Positions 7,467-15,789 of a DNA stretch of 64,000 nucleotides are shown here, in pieces. The stretch spans positions 1,612,001 to 1,676,000 of the forward strand of contig NC_013740.1 of NCBI RefSeq assembly GCF_000025305.1, read 5' to 3'. This stretch comes from Acidaminococcus fermentans DSM 20731 (GTDB lineage: Bacteria > Bacillota > Negativicutes > Acidaminococcales > Acidaminococcaceae). Numbering within the stretch: position 1 is the first letter of the stretch; the number at the start of each line of letters is the position of its first letter. A model generated the notes under the pieces. The model saw only the letters and a program-made list of their open reading frames with translations. It was not told the DNA's origin and did not search any database. Made by a program: the position numbers and the translations under genes.

Positions 7467-7608
7467 TCCACAGGCCTCCCCTCGTCAAAAGAACCATGGA
7501 ATAGTATAGTACGGAAGGAGGCCGGTGACAAGGGGCACCCATCCCCCAACCGTCCCGGAATATGCTATAATCGGGTGGAAGGAATTTTTTTGAAGGAGAG
7601 ATGCATTT

Positions 7609-8169
7609 ATGGAACCCAATCCCCAGCAGGAAACCCCTGCGGAACAAACAGAACAAACAGAAGGACAGCCGGAAAAAGCCCCGGAACCGGTGACCCCGGA
7701 AGCCGGAGCAGCCGCCGGGACGGAAGAAACCGCCGGAACCGAAGAAACGAGAGCAGCCGCCGGAACGGAAACAGCAGAAGAAGCCCCGGTCCAGCCGGTG
7801 GAAGAAGAGGAGGAAAAGCCCCTGGGCCGGGCGGACCGGTCCCTGATGTTCTTTTTCTGGCCCCTGGTGGTGACGGCCCTGTACGTGCCCGTAGGCCTCA
7901 TCTGGATGTGTTTCCGGTTCATGGCCTACAAATCCCAGCTGCTGCTCCTCACCAACAAGCGGCTGGTGCTGTTCAAGGGCGTGTTCAAAAAGAAACAGTA
8001 CATGATCTCCCTGGACATGGCCGCCCATATGACCATGGAACAGGGATTCCTGGGCAGGAAGGCCGGCTACGGCACCCTGGTCATCGGCCAGGGCAAAGAA
8101 GCCATCCGGTACGATTACGTCCGGGATCCGGAAAAGTTCATGAAGATGTGCAAAGAGGCGGCCCAATAA
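7609..8169 (+). CDS. Membrane protein with acidic N-terminus and PH-like domain
   Basis: A 186-residue protein of unknown role. Residues 1-70 are rich in Glu, Pro, Ala and Thr and appear disordered. A hydrophobic hairpin follows (MFFFWPLVVTALYVPVGLIW). The C-terminal part (TNKRLVLFKGVFKKKQYMIS, then GTLVIGQGKEAIRYDYV) resembles bacterial PH-like domains (YdbS/YdbT, bPH_2) often found on membrane proteins. The ATG has a GAAGGAGAG ribosome site. It is single, divergent from the nucleoside hydrolase, and ends within its own terminator hairpin. Confidence 0.75.
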   Translation: MEPNPQQETPAEQTEQTEGQPEKAPEPVTPEAGAAAGTEETAGTEETRAAAGTETAEEAPVQPVEEEEEKPLGRADRSLMFFFWPLVVTALYVPVGLIWMCFRFMAYKSQLLLLTNKRLVLFKGVFKKKQYMISLDMAAHMTMEQGFLGRKAGYGTLVIGQGKEAIRYDYVRDPEKFMKMCKEAAQ

Positions 8170-8181
8170 GGCCGCCTCTTT
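8152..8181 (+). terminator. Terminator overlapping stop of PH-like gene
   Basis: AAAGAGGCGGCC and GGCCGCCTCTTT enclose CAATAA, so the stop codon is in the loop. A single GTCAGCT unit follows at 8185. Confidence 0.8.
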
Positions 8182-8184
8182 GCT

Positions 8185-8280
8185 GTCAGCTGCGGCAGGC
8201 CCGGCGCCCCGCAACACACACGGACAACCTTGATCAGGCGGGCGGCCGGGCCTGCCGCTCCTACGGATACGATTTGGACA
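8185..8280. repeat. GTCAGCT unit plus paired GC palindromes
   Basis: GTCAGCT GCGGCAG, then GGCCCGGCGCCCC, the linker GCAACACACACGGACAACC, a second arm GGCGGGCGGCCGGGC..GCCGCTCC and TACGGATACGATTTGGACA. It is a near-copy of 4018-4124 with a truncated first arm. Confidence 0.78.
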
Positions 8281-8282
8281 GA

Positions 8283-8314
8283 GGTTGTTGCACAGGACGT
8301 GCAACAACCCCTTT
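8283..8314 (+). terminator. Hairpin between PH-like gene and ABC exporter
   Basis: GGTTGTTGCAC and GTGCAACAACC around AGGAC, followed by CCTTTTT on the plus strand. On the minus strand, downstream of the ABC gene, it lacks a T-run. Confidence 0.6.
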
Positions 8315-10189
8315 TTATTCCAGTTCAACCGCTCCCGTATACAGCTGCCAGTACATCCCTTTTTGTTCCAGGAGCTGCCGGTGGGTGCCTCTTTCTTTAA
8401 TCTTTCCCTGGTCCAGCACCAGGATCTGGTCCGCGTTCCGCACCGTGGACAGCCGGTGGGCGATGACGAACACCGTCCTGCCTTCCATCAGGGCATCCAT
8501 CCCCCGCTGGACGATCTGCTCCGTCCGGGTGTCGATGCTGGAGGTGGCCTCATCCAGGATCATCACCGGGGGATCCGCCACCGCCGCCCGGGCAATGGCC
8601 AGCAGCTGGCACTGTCCCTGGCTGAGCCCGGCCCCGGCTCCCCGGAGCACCGTATGGTACCCCTGGGGCAGATGCCGGATGAAATCATCGGCCCCAGCCA
8701 GCCGGGCCGCCGCCACACATTCCTCATCAGTGGCCTCCAGCCGTCCGTACCGGATATTTTCCAGCACCGTGGCGGTGAACAGCACCGTATCCTGGAGCAC
8801 CATGCCCAGGGACCGGCGGAGGGCCCCCTTCCGGATCCGTTCCAGGGGGATCCCGTCACAGGTGATGGTGCCGGAGGAAATATCGTAGAACCGGGTGAGC
8901 AGGTTGGTGATGGTGGTCTTCCCGGCCCCCGTGGCCCCCACCAGGGCGATTTTCTCACCGGGCAGGGCATCCAGGGAAATGTCCCGGAGGATGGGCTTGC
9001 CCTTTTCATAGCCGAAATCCACCTGGCGGAAATGGACTTCTCCCCGGAGGGGCCGCAGTTCTTCCTGCCCCCTGTCCCCCGGCAGCACCCAGGCCCAGTG
9101 CCGGATACCGGTCCCTTCTGCCAGGGGCCGCAGTTCCACGGTTCCTTTGTCCTGTTCCGGCTTTTCATCCAGGAGCCCGAAGATCCGCTCCGCCCCGGCC
9201 AGGCCCATGACCATGGCGTTGATCTGGGGAGAGATCATCTGGATATTGGTGGCAAACTGCCGGCTCATGCCCAGGAAAGGCACCATCACCGCCAGGCTGA
9301 AGGGCAGCCCGGAAAGGGACAGGTTGGGCACCTGCCGTTCCAGGAGCAGGCCTCCGCAGGCCGCCACGATGATGTAGATCAGGTAGCTTACATTGTTCAG
9401 GATGGGCATCAGGGTATTGGAATACCGGTTGGCCTGATAGGACGCCTCATAGAGGGACTGGTTCACCCGCTCGAAATCCGCCCGGGCTGCCGCCTCATGG
9501 TTGAAGACCTTGATCACCCTGCCTCCGTTGATGCTCTCTTCCATGAACCCTTCGCAGTCCGCCAGGGTGTGCTGCTGGGCCATGAAATACCGGGCGCTCC
9601 GGCCCCCCACCTTCCGGGTGATGACCACGGACCAGAGGGAGCCTCCCACCACCACCAGGCTCATCCACACACTGTAATACAGCATGATGGCCAGAAGCAC
9701 CGTCAGGGTCACGGCGGTGACGCACAGCTGGGGGAAGGCCTGGGAGATCAGCTGCCGGAGGGCTTCCACATCGTTGGTGTAATAGCTCATGAGATCCCCC
9801 CGCTGGTGCCGGTCGAAATACCCCAGGGGCAGGGTTTCCATATGGGTGAACAGCTTTTCCCGGATTTTGGCCAGGCAGCCCTGGTTGAACACCGCCAGGA
9901 GCTGGTTGTAGGTCACATTGGCGGCCAGGGATACCAGGTACAGCAGGGCCAGGATCCGCACATACCCGTAGATTTCCGGCCGGACGGCGGACCAGGAAAG
10001 ATCCTGGGCCCAGGCTTTTTCCAGCACCGCCACCACTTTCTGCATGAACACCGCCGGCAGGGACAGGATGCCCGCATTGATGAAAATCAGGACCAGGATC
10101 CCGGGCAGCAGCCGGGGATAGAACCCCCACAGGGTCCGGAAGAACCGCCAGGCCATTTTCCGGCTGAAGATATTCTTTTTCTCAGCCAT
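8315..10189 (-). CDS. ABC exporter half-transporter, catalytically complete NBD
   Basis: A 624-residue type IV (type I exporter) half-transporter: six membrane helices in about residues 20-320, then a nucleotide-binding domain. Walker A is GATGAGKTT, the signature loop is LSQGQ, and Walker B is VMILDEATSSID with the catalytic Glu present. It pairs with the upstream gene, whose Walker B carries Asp instead, so the two form a heterodimeric exporter of the TM287/288 or BmrCD kind. The ATG at 10187-10189 overlaps the stop of the upstream gene (ATGGCTGA), and AAGGAGGAG precedes it. The substrate is unknown; the family exports drugs, peptides or lipids. Confidence 0.92.
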   Translation of the reverse strand: MAEKKNIFSRKMAWRFFRTLWGFYPRLLPGILVLIFINAGILSLPAVFMQKVVAVLEKAWAQDLSWSAVRPEIYGYVRILALLYLVSLAANVTYNQLLAVFNQGCLAKIREKLFTHMETLPLGYFDRHQRGDLMSYYTNDVEALRQLISQAFPQLCVTAVTLTVLLAIMLYYSVWMSLVVVGGSLWSVVITRKVGGRSARYFMAQQHTLADCEGFMEESINGGRVIKVFNHEAAARADFERVNQSLYEASYQANRYSNTLMPILNNVSYLIYIIVAACGGLLLERQVPNLSLSGLPFSLAVMVPFLGMSRQFATNIQMISPQINAMVMGLAGAERIFGLLDEKPEQDKGTVELRPLAEGTGIRHWAWVLPGDRGQEELRPLRGEVHFRQVDFGYEKGKPILRDISLDALPGEKIALVGATGAGKTTITNLLTRFYDISSGTITCDGIPLERIRKGALRRSLGMVLQDTVLFTATVLENIRYGRLEATDEECVAAARLAGADDFIRHLPQGYHTVLRGAGAGLSQGQCQLLAIARAAVADPPVMILDEATSSIDTRTEQIVQRGMDALMEGRTVFVIAHRLSTVRNADQILVLDQGKIKERGTHRQLLEQKGMYWQLYTGAVELE

Positions 10190-11984
10190 GGGCCTTCTCC
10201 TCCTTTTCCAGCAGATTCTGGGACCGGGCCATTTCCCGGTAGATGGCATTGGTCCGGAGCAGTTCCTGATGGGTGCCCAGACCGTTGATCTTTCCCTGTT
10301 CCAGCACCAGGATCCGGTCCGCCCGTTCCACGGAAGACAGCCGCTGGGCGATGATAAAGACGGTGGTGCCGGGAAGGGCGGTGGCCAGGGCCTCCCGGAT
10401 GGCCCGGTCCGTCCGGGTATCCACTGCCGAGGTGCTGTCGTCCAGGATCAGGATCTTTGGCCGTTTCAAAAGGGCCCGGGCAATGCACAGCCGCTGTTTC
10501 TGGCCCCCGGACAGGTTGGTGCCCCCCTGCCGGATCCAGGTATCGTACCCTTTGGGCAGCCGCCGGATGAATTCGTCCGCACAGGCCTGGCGGCAGGCTT
10601 CTTCCAGCTGGGCCTGGGTGGCCCGGGGAGCCCCCCACCGGAGGTTGTCCGCCACGGTGCCGGAAAACAGCAGGTTCTTCTGGAGCACCATGGCCACGCT
10701 GTCCCGGAGGGTTGCCAGATTATACCGGCGCACGTCCACGCCCCCCACCCGGACGGTGCCCTCCGTTGCATCATAGAGTCGGGGGATCAGCTGGACCAGG
10801 GAGGATTTCCCGCTGCCGGTGCCCCCCACGATGCCCATGACTTCCCCGCTCCGGACGGACAGGGTGATGTCCCGGAGCACCGGTTCCCCGGTACTGCCTT
10901 CATACTGGAAGGAAACCTGGTCGAACGCCACAGATCCGTCCCGGACCGTTTCCACCGGCTGTTCCGGCGAAGTGAGGGTGCTTTTTTCCTCCAGCACTTC
11001 CCGGACCCGCTGGACCGATTCTTCCGTAAAGGTCAGCATCACCAGGATCATGGACACCATCATCAGTGACCCCAGGATCTGGAAGCTGTAGGTGAGCAGG
11101 GTGGAAAACTGGCCGATGTCCAGCAGCCGGCCACGGGTGGTGAGGATCAGCCGGGAGCCCTGGGTCAAAAGGAAAATCATGATCCCGTAGATGCAGATCT
11201 GCATCAGGGGGTTGTTCAGGGCCACGATCCGTTCCCCTTTGGTGAACAGGGCCTGGACCTTCCGGGCGGTTGCGTCGAATTTGGCGGTTTCCGTTTCTTC
11301 CCGGACAAAGGATTTCACCACCCGGATGCCCTTGATGTTTTCTTCCACCTTGTAGTTCAGGGCATCGTACTGGGGGAACCCCTGCCGGAACAGGCCCAGG
11401 GCCCGCCGGGCGATCTTGTACAGGCCCCAGCCCAGCACCGGGATCACCACCAGAAAGCACAGGGCCATCCGGCCTCCCATGTACCAGGCCATGAAAAAGG
11501 AGGCCAGCAGGTTGAAGGGGGCCCGGAAAGCCGTGCGCACCAGCATCATGAAGGCCATCTGGATGTTCTGGATGTCCGTGGTGAGCCGGGTCACCAGAGA
11601 GGCGGAAGAGAACCGGTTGATGTTCCCGAAGGAAAACTCCTGGATCTGGCAGAACACGTCCTGGCGGAGATTCCGGGCAAAGCCGCAGGAGGCCCGGGCG
11701 CAGGTGATCCCGGCCACATAGCCGCAGCCCAGGGCGCACAGGGCCATCAGGAGCAGGATCCCGCTGTAATGGAGGATCCGGTCCAGTCCGCAGCCATCCT
11801 TCACCTCGTTGACCAAAAGGGCGATCTCATAGGGGATCAGGGCCTCGAACACCACTTCCCCCATCACGGTGACGGGGGCCAGCAGGGCATCTTTTTTGAA
11901 TTCCCGGAGGGACCGGAGCATCAGCAGCCAGGCATCCCGGCCATTCCGGAAATCCCGTTCATTCTGTCGATTTTTCTTTTCCAT
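10182..11984 (-). CDS. ABC exporter half-transporter, degenerate NBD
   Basis: A 600-residue partner of the next gene with the same layout: six membrane helices then an ATPase domain. Walker A is GGTGSGKSS, the signature is LSGGQKQR, and Walker B reads ILILDDSTSAVD. Asp replaces the catalytic Glu, the usual mark of the non-hydrolysing site in heterodimeric exporters. GGGGATGGAGT precedes the ATG. It overlaps the following half-transporter gene, so the two are translationally coupled. Two palindromic repeats separate it from comFC upstream. Confidence 0.92.
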   Translation of the reverse strand: MEKKNRQNERDFRNGRDAWLLMLRSLREFKKDALLAPVTVMGEVVFEALIPYEIALLVNEVKDGCGLDRILHYSGILLLMALCALGCGYVAGITCARASCGFARNLRQDVFCQIQEFSFGNINRFSSASLVTRLTTDIQNIQMAFMMLVRTAFRAPFNLLASFFMAWYMGGRMALCFLVVIPVLGWGLYKIARRALGLFRQGFPQYDALNYKVEENIKGIRVVKSFVREETETAKFDATARKVQALFTKGERIVALNNPLMQICIYGIMIFLLTQGSRLILTTRGRLLDIGQFSTLLTYSFQILGSLMMVSMILVMLTFTEESVQRVREVLEEKSTLTSPEQPVETVRDGSVAFDQVSFQYEGSTGEPVLRDITLSVRSGEVMGIVGGTGSGKSSLVQLIPRLYDATEGTVRVGGVDVRRYNLATLRDSVAMVLQKNLLFSGTVADNLRWGAPRATQAQLEEACRQACADEFIRRLPKGYDTWIRQGGTNLSGGQKQRLCIARALLKRPKILILDDSTSAVDTRTDRAIREALATALPGTTVFIIAQRLSSVERADRILVLEQGKINGLGTHQELLRTNAIYREMARSQNLLEKEEKAHG

Positions 11985-11999
11985 ACTCCATCCCCTTGA

Positions 12000-12072
12000 T
12001 TGTGTTTTGCGGGCCGCCCGGCATGCGGTCCCTACAGTTTGTTTTGCGGGCCGCCGGTTGTGCCGCCCCTGT
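12000..12072 (-). repeat. Two tandem GC palindromic elements
   Basis: On the minus strand, GGGGCGGC..GGCGGCCCGCAAAACA and GTAGGGACCGC..GGGCGGCCCGCAAAACA follow each other in the same orientation. The GCAAAACA tail is the start of the linker seen at 4046 and 58025. Confidence 0.65.
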
Positions 12073-12746
12073 CAGTTCCCGCTGGCCAGGGCCAGGCCGT
12101 ACACCCGGGCCACCCCGCCCTGTTTCAGGGTTTTGGCCCCTTCTTCCATCGTACTGCCCGTGGTGCAGATGTCGTCGCAGAGCAGCACGATATCCGGCAG
12201 ATCTTCCTGCCGGACCAGGGTGAAGCAGCCTTTCAGGTTCTTTTTCCGCTCTTCCGGGGTGAGCCCGTACTGGGACCGGGTGGGCCGGTTCCGGACCAGC
12301 AGGGATTCCCACCGGTACCCAGCCTCCCGGCACCAGGGACGGAAGATTTCTTCCGGCAGATCGTACCCCCGCTGCTTCCGCCGGTCCGGGTCCGTGGGGA
12401 TGCCGGTGACGGAAAGGCCCACCCCCGGCGGGAATTCCCAGGCAAACTTATGTTCCCGGCGGAGGCCCTGGAGCCATTCCTCCCCCAGCCGGGGCAGCAG
12501 GTCTTCCCGTCCCCGGAACTTGGCCATCCACAGGGCCTTTTGGATGGCCCCGGCATAATCCAGCAGGAAGAACAGCCCATCCACATGGGGACAGCCCAGA
12601 CTCTCCGGATGGAAGGAACGGGGATGCCAGATCTTTTCCCGGCACCGGCCGCAGAGCACCCCCGGCTCCCGGACCTCCTCCCCGCATCCCGGGCAGCCAT
12701 GGGGATAGAACAGGGACTGGAGCAGGCGGACAAAAGAAGAAAACAT
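12072..12746 (-). CDS. comFC: ComFC-type phosphoribosyltransferase-like protein
   Basis: A 224-residue protein of the ComF family, needed in known transformable bacteria for handling incoming single-stranded DNA. The N-terminal zinc finger has two CxxC pairs (CPGCGEE and CGRC), and the C-terminal PRPP-binding motif is IVLLCDDICTTGST. The ATG at 12744-12746 has the ribosome site GGAGGTG, and this site is fused to a heptamer array (12758-12792). A longer upstream start is rejected because it would translate that repeat. With comEA at the window start it suggests natural competence potential; helicase ComFA is not adjacent. Confidence 0.92.
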   Translation of the reverse strand: MFSSFVRLLQSLFYPHGCPGCGEEVREPGVLCGRCREKIWHPRSFHPESLGCPHVDGLFFLLDYAGAIQKALWMAKFRGREDLLPRLGEEWLQGLRREHKFAWEFPPGVGLSVTGIPTDPDRRKQRGYDLPEEIFRPWCREAGYRWESLLVRNRPTRSQYGLTPEERKKNLKGCFTLVRQEDLPDIVLLCDDICTTGSTMEEGAKTLKQGGVARVYGLALASGN

Positions 12747-12757
12747 GGAGCACCTCC

Positions 12758-12792
12758 GTGAGTCGTTCATCGTGAGTCGTTCATTGTGAGTC
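12758..12792 (-). repeat. Heptamer array abutting comFC ribosome site
   Basis: Five exact 7-base units read on the plus strand as GTGAGTC GTTCATC GTGAGTC GTTCATT GTGAGTC. On the minus strand these are GACTCAC/GATGAAC units running straight into GGAGGTG of comFC. Confidence 0.85.
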
Positions 12793-12804
12793 GCTGTGGA
12801 ACCC

Positions 12805-12945
12805 CCTACCCGTGCAGGCACGGGTCCTTTCTCCCTTTCAGGGGGACACACGCTTCGCTATTGGCCCGAAGAGCTGTCCGTCCCCTGAAAGGGGCGGGGG
12901 ACCGTTGCGCTTGCGCAATGGTGGTGGGATTTGGCCGGAGGCTCT
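12805..12945. repeat. Composite repeat block between recD2 and comFC
   Basis: It contains CCCGTGCAGGCACGGG, a word AGGGGGACACACGC also found inverted at about 30810-30830, CCCCTGAAAGGGGCGGGGG, and the 23-base segment 12918-12940. That segment matches 30698-30720 on the other strand at all but one base. No ORF of substance. Confidence 0.6.
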
Positions 12946-12952
12946 TCCCCCT

Positions 12953-15118
12953 TCACTCCCCATACCGCTTCAGCCGCTCTGCCAGGAGGCTGTAGCGCTT
13001 CCGGGTCCGGTCGTTTTCCACGGCGGTGCGCAGGGCCCGCCGGCTGCCGGCCAGGTACACCTGCTTCTTGGCCCGGGTGATGGCGGTGTAGAACAGGTTC
13101 CGCTGGAGCAGGATGTAGTGGCTCAGTACCAGGGGCATCAGCACCACCGCATATTCGCTGCCCTGGCTTTTGTGGACGCTCATGGCGTAGGCCAGCCGCA
13201 GATCAGAGACTTCCGCTCCCTCATAGGTCACCGCTTCCCCTTCCGCCCGATCCGGGAAATCCACGGTCACATGGGCCCCCTGGATGCTGCAGATCCGTCC
13301 GATGTCCCCGTTGAACACGTTCTTGTCGTAATTGTTCCGGATCTGCATCACCTTGTCCCCTTCCCGGAGCAGCAGGAAACTGCCCCGGTACTCCTGTTTC
13401 TCCGGGGACGGGGGGTTCATCCGGGCCTGGAGCATGTTGTTCAGGTTCTCCACCCCGCACAGGTTCTTGTGCATGGGGGTCAGCACCTGGATGGCGTCCT
13501 GGGGCTGCCGGGCGGCCAGATGGACGTAGAGATCCACAATGTAGTGCATGGTCTCCTCTTCCGTGGCGAATTCCCGGAAACGGAAATCCTTTTCCCCTTC
13601 CCACTGGGGCATCAGTCCCTGGTTGATCCGGTGGGCATTCCGGACAATGGGGCTCAGCTCCGCCTGCCGGAACACGTTTTCCAGACGGACAATGGGCATG
13701 GTGCCGCTGCGGATTATGTCCTGGAGCACGGAGCCGGGGCCCACGCTGGGCAGCTGGTCCACGTCCCCCACCAGGATCAGCCGGCAGCCCAGGGGCAGGG
13801 CCTTCAGCAGGTTGTACATGAGCACGATGTCCATCATGGAGGCTTCGTCCACGATCACCGCATCGGCTTCCAGGGGATTGTCCTCATTCCGTCCCCAGAA
13901 GGAATCCCCCTCCCCGTTGGGAGTGTATTCCAGCAGCCGGTGCACGGTGAGGGCCGGCTTCCCGGCGCTTTCCGACAGCCGCTTGGCCGCCCGTCCCGTG
14001 GGAGCCGCCAGCAGGATCTTGCAGCCGGCCTGTTCCATCACCGACAGGATCCCCTTCACCACGGTGGTTTTCCCGGTACCCGGGCCCCCGGTAAGGACGA
14101 ACACCCCGTGATCCACGGAAGCCTTCACCGCTTCCGCCTGTTCCGGTGCCAGTCGGATCCGTTCATCCCGTTCCCATTCCCGGATGATCTTCTGGTAATC
14201 CACCTTCCACAGGGCGTTCACATTGTCCCGGAGGGCCAGCAGCCGGTGGGCCACCCCCTCTTCCGCCCGGTACAGGTATTCCGGGTACACGCACACATGG
14301 TCCCCCCGGTCCTCCGCCCGGAGCAGGTTGTCCCGGAGCAGCTGGTCGAACACCTGGCGCACTTCCAGAGGGTCCACCTGGAGCACCCTGGCCGCATTGC
14401 CCACCAGCCAGGAATCCGGCACGCAGGTATGCCCCTGGCCGGCCCCCTGGAGCAGGGTATAGTGGATCCCCGCCCGGATCCGTTCGTCCCCGTGCTCATC
14501 CATCCCCAGGTTCCGGGCCAGGGCGTCCGCCGTCCGGAACCCGATGCCTTCCACATCTTCCGCCAGGCAGTAGGGATTGTTGCTGATCCGGGTCACCGCC
14601 GTGCTGCCGTAGAGGGCCTGGATCCGGGGGGCAAAATTCCCGCTGATCCCGTGGCTTTCCAGGAAAAACACCAGCTCCCGGTTTTCCCGGAGTTCCCCGT
14701 AGGAGGTGATGATGGCTTCCGCCTTTTTCTTGCCGATGCCGCTGACCTCCCGGAGCCGTTCCGGGAATTTTTCCAGCACCTCCAGGGTGTCCTCCCCGAA
14801 CTGGTCCACGATCCGCTGGGCCATGGCCGGGCCCACTCCCTTGAGCACTCCGCTGCCCAGCATCCGCACCAGGCCTTCCGCCCCCCTGGGCTGGACGGCT
14901 TCCCAGCTCTGGGCCTGGAACTGCCGGCCGAACCGGGGATGGTCCCCCCAGATCCCGGCCAGCCGGATCTGCTCTCCCGCATAAGGCGCCTGCCCCCGGT
15001 AGACGATGGAAATGGTCCCCACTTCCGGGTTCTCGCCCCGAAAGACACTGAAGGTGCCTGTGTCTGCCTGGAAGACGATGTTTTTGACAGTGATTTCGAT
15101 GGTAACGGATTCGGCCAT
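12953..15118 (-). CDS. recD2: RecD2 family ATP-dependent DNA helicase
   Basis: A 721-residue superfamily 1 5'-3' helicase of the RecD2 type, with the long N-terminal region that distinguishes it from RecBCD RecD. An OB-like N-terminus is followed by helix-hairpin-helix repeats (GVLKGVGPAMAQRIV, VSGIGKKKAEAII), then Walker A TGGPGTGKTT near residue 345, the DEAS box in AVIVDEASMMD, and the C-terminal motifs YAMSVHKSQGSE and FYTAITRAKK. RecD2 acts in DNA repair and replication-fork stability in bacteria lacking RecBC. It is monocistronic; the gap to comFC holds repeats. Confidence 0.95.
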   Translation of the reverse strand: MAESVTIEITVKNIVFQADTGTFSVFRGENPEVGTISIVYRGQAPYAGEQIRLAGIWGDHPRFGRQFQAQSWEAVQPRGAEGLVRMLGSGVLKGVGPAMAQRIVDQFGEDTLEVLEKFPERLREVSGIGKKKAEAIITSYGELRENRELVFFLESHGISGNFAPRIQALYGSTAVTRISNNPYCLAEDVEGIGFRTADALARNLGMDEHGDERIRAGIHYTLLQGAGQGHTCVPDSWLVGNAARVLQVDPLEVRQVFDQLLRDNLLRAEDRGDHVCVYPEYLYRAEEGVAHRLLALRDNVNALWKVDYQKIIREWERDERIRLAPEQAEAVKASVDHGVFVLTGGPGTGKTTVVKGILSVMEQAGCKILLAAPTGRAAKRLSESAGKPALTVHRLLEYTPNGEGDSFWGRNEDNPLEADAVIVDEASMMDIVLMYNLLKALPLGCRLILVGDVDQLPSVGPGSVLQDIIRSGTMPIVRLENVFRQAELSPIVRNAHRINQGLMPQWEGEKDFRFREFATEEETMHYIVDLYVHLAARQPQDAIQVLTPMHKNLCGVENLNNMLQARMNPPSPEKQEYRGSFLLLREGDKVMQIRNNYDKNVFNGDIGRICSIQGAHVTVDFPDRAEGEAVTYEGAEVSDLRLAYAMSVHKSQGSEYAVVLMPLVLSHYILLQRNLFYTAITRAKKQVYLAGSRRALRTAVENDRTRKRYSLLAERLKRYGE

Positions 15119-15178
15119 ACCCCTTCTGCTCCTTCTGAACGTATGTTTCCATCATTATACCATAGTTTTCGGTTTTTT

Positions 15179-15208
15179 TTGACAGTCCACGGCGAATTAC
15201 GGTATAAT
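15179..15208 (+). promoter_or_regulatory. Promoter of SpeD-like gene
   Basis: TTGACA at 15179-15184 and TATAAT at 15203-15208, spaced 18 bases. A perfect pair of hexamers 55 bases before the start codon. Confidence 0.8.
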
Positions 15209-15262
15209 AAGAAGGCTGAAATGTGAACGAAACTGAAGAAAAATAAAGGAAGTGAACGCCAC

Positions 15263-15727
15263 GTGATTGGAAAAGGGACACAGGCAGCACTGGATATGTA
15301 CCGCTGTGCCGAAGACGTCGTATTTGACAAGGAAAAGATCCGGGACATCCTGGAAGAAGCCGCTGACCGGTTCAGTCTGAAGGAACTCGCGCTGTATGCC
15401 ACGGAAAATGATGAAGGGGACGACTTCTGCTTTGTCATGCTGTGCACCAACGGCCATCTCTTCCTCCATGTATTCCCCACCTACGGATATGTGGAAGCGG
15501 ATATCTTCACCCTGGAAAGCGGAGCCAACCCGGAACAGGTGGCGGTTTTCCTCCGGCAGGAATTCGGTCCGGATCAGTCCAAGCTCACCACCCTGAAGCG
15601 GGGGGATTACGGTTCCATCAAGGACATGAAACCCCAGCGGAAAAAGATGGTGAAGACCATGCGGCGGGCCAAGAACGCCGGGGCCAAACTGAAGAAATTC
15701 ATGACCTGGAAAAACACCAAAGAATAG
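15263..15727 (+). CDS. S-adenosylmethionine decarboxylase-like protein lacking catalytic Ser and Cys
   Basis: A 154-residue protein with the fold signature of the prokaryotic SpeD/SpeH family: HLFLHVFPTYGYVEADIFTL matches the family core (ESHLSIHTWPE, then DIFTC). In true enzymes a Ser in ESH self-cleaves to give the pyruvoyl cofactor and a Cys in DIFTC is the proton donor. Here the positions are Gly64 (NGH) and Leu84, and only His69 remains, so neither processing nor decarboxylation is expected. The basic tail from residue 120 (about KPQRKKMVKTMRRAKN) is extra. Start is GTG at 15263 with AAAGGAAG upstream. No other polyamine gene is nearby. Role unknown. Confidence 0.72.
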   Translation: MIGKGTQAALDMYRCAEDVVFDKEKIRDILEEAADRFSLKELALYATENDEGDDFCFVMLCTNGHLFLHVFPTYGYVEADIFTLESGANPEQVAVFLRQEFGPDQSKLTTLKRGDYGSIKDMKPQRKKMVKTMRRAKNAGAKLKKFMTWKNTKE

Positions 15728-15732
15728 GACGG

Positions 15733-15767
15733 AAAACAAGAGGCTCTCGTTGGCGCCTCTTGTTTTT
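15733..15767 (+). terminator. Terminator between SpeD-like and HAD genes
   Basis: AAAACAAGAGGC and GCCTCTTGTTTT form a 12-base stem around TCTCGTTGGC, with a run of five T. Confidence 0.85.
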
Positions 15768-15789
15768 GACAATCAAAGGAAGAACAACC

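Noticed and set aside
5130-8888. A 1252-codon open frame on the plus strand
   Set aside because: It reads antisense through alr, the nucleoside hydrolase and beyond. The composition is that of a GC-rich shadow frame (His, Gly and Pro-rich), with no ribosome site or family motif.
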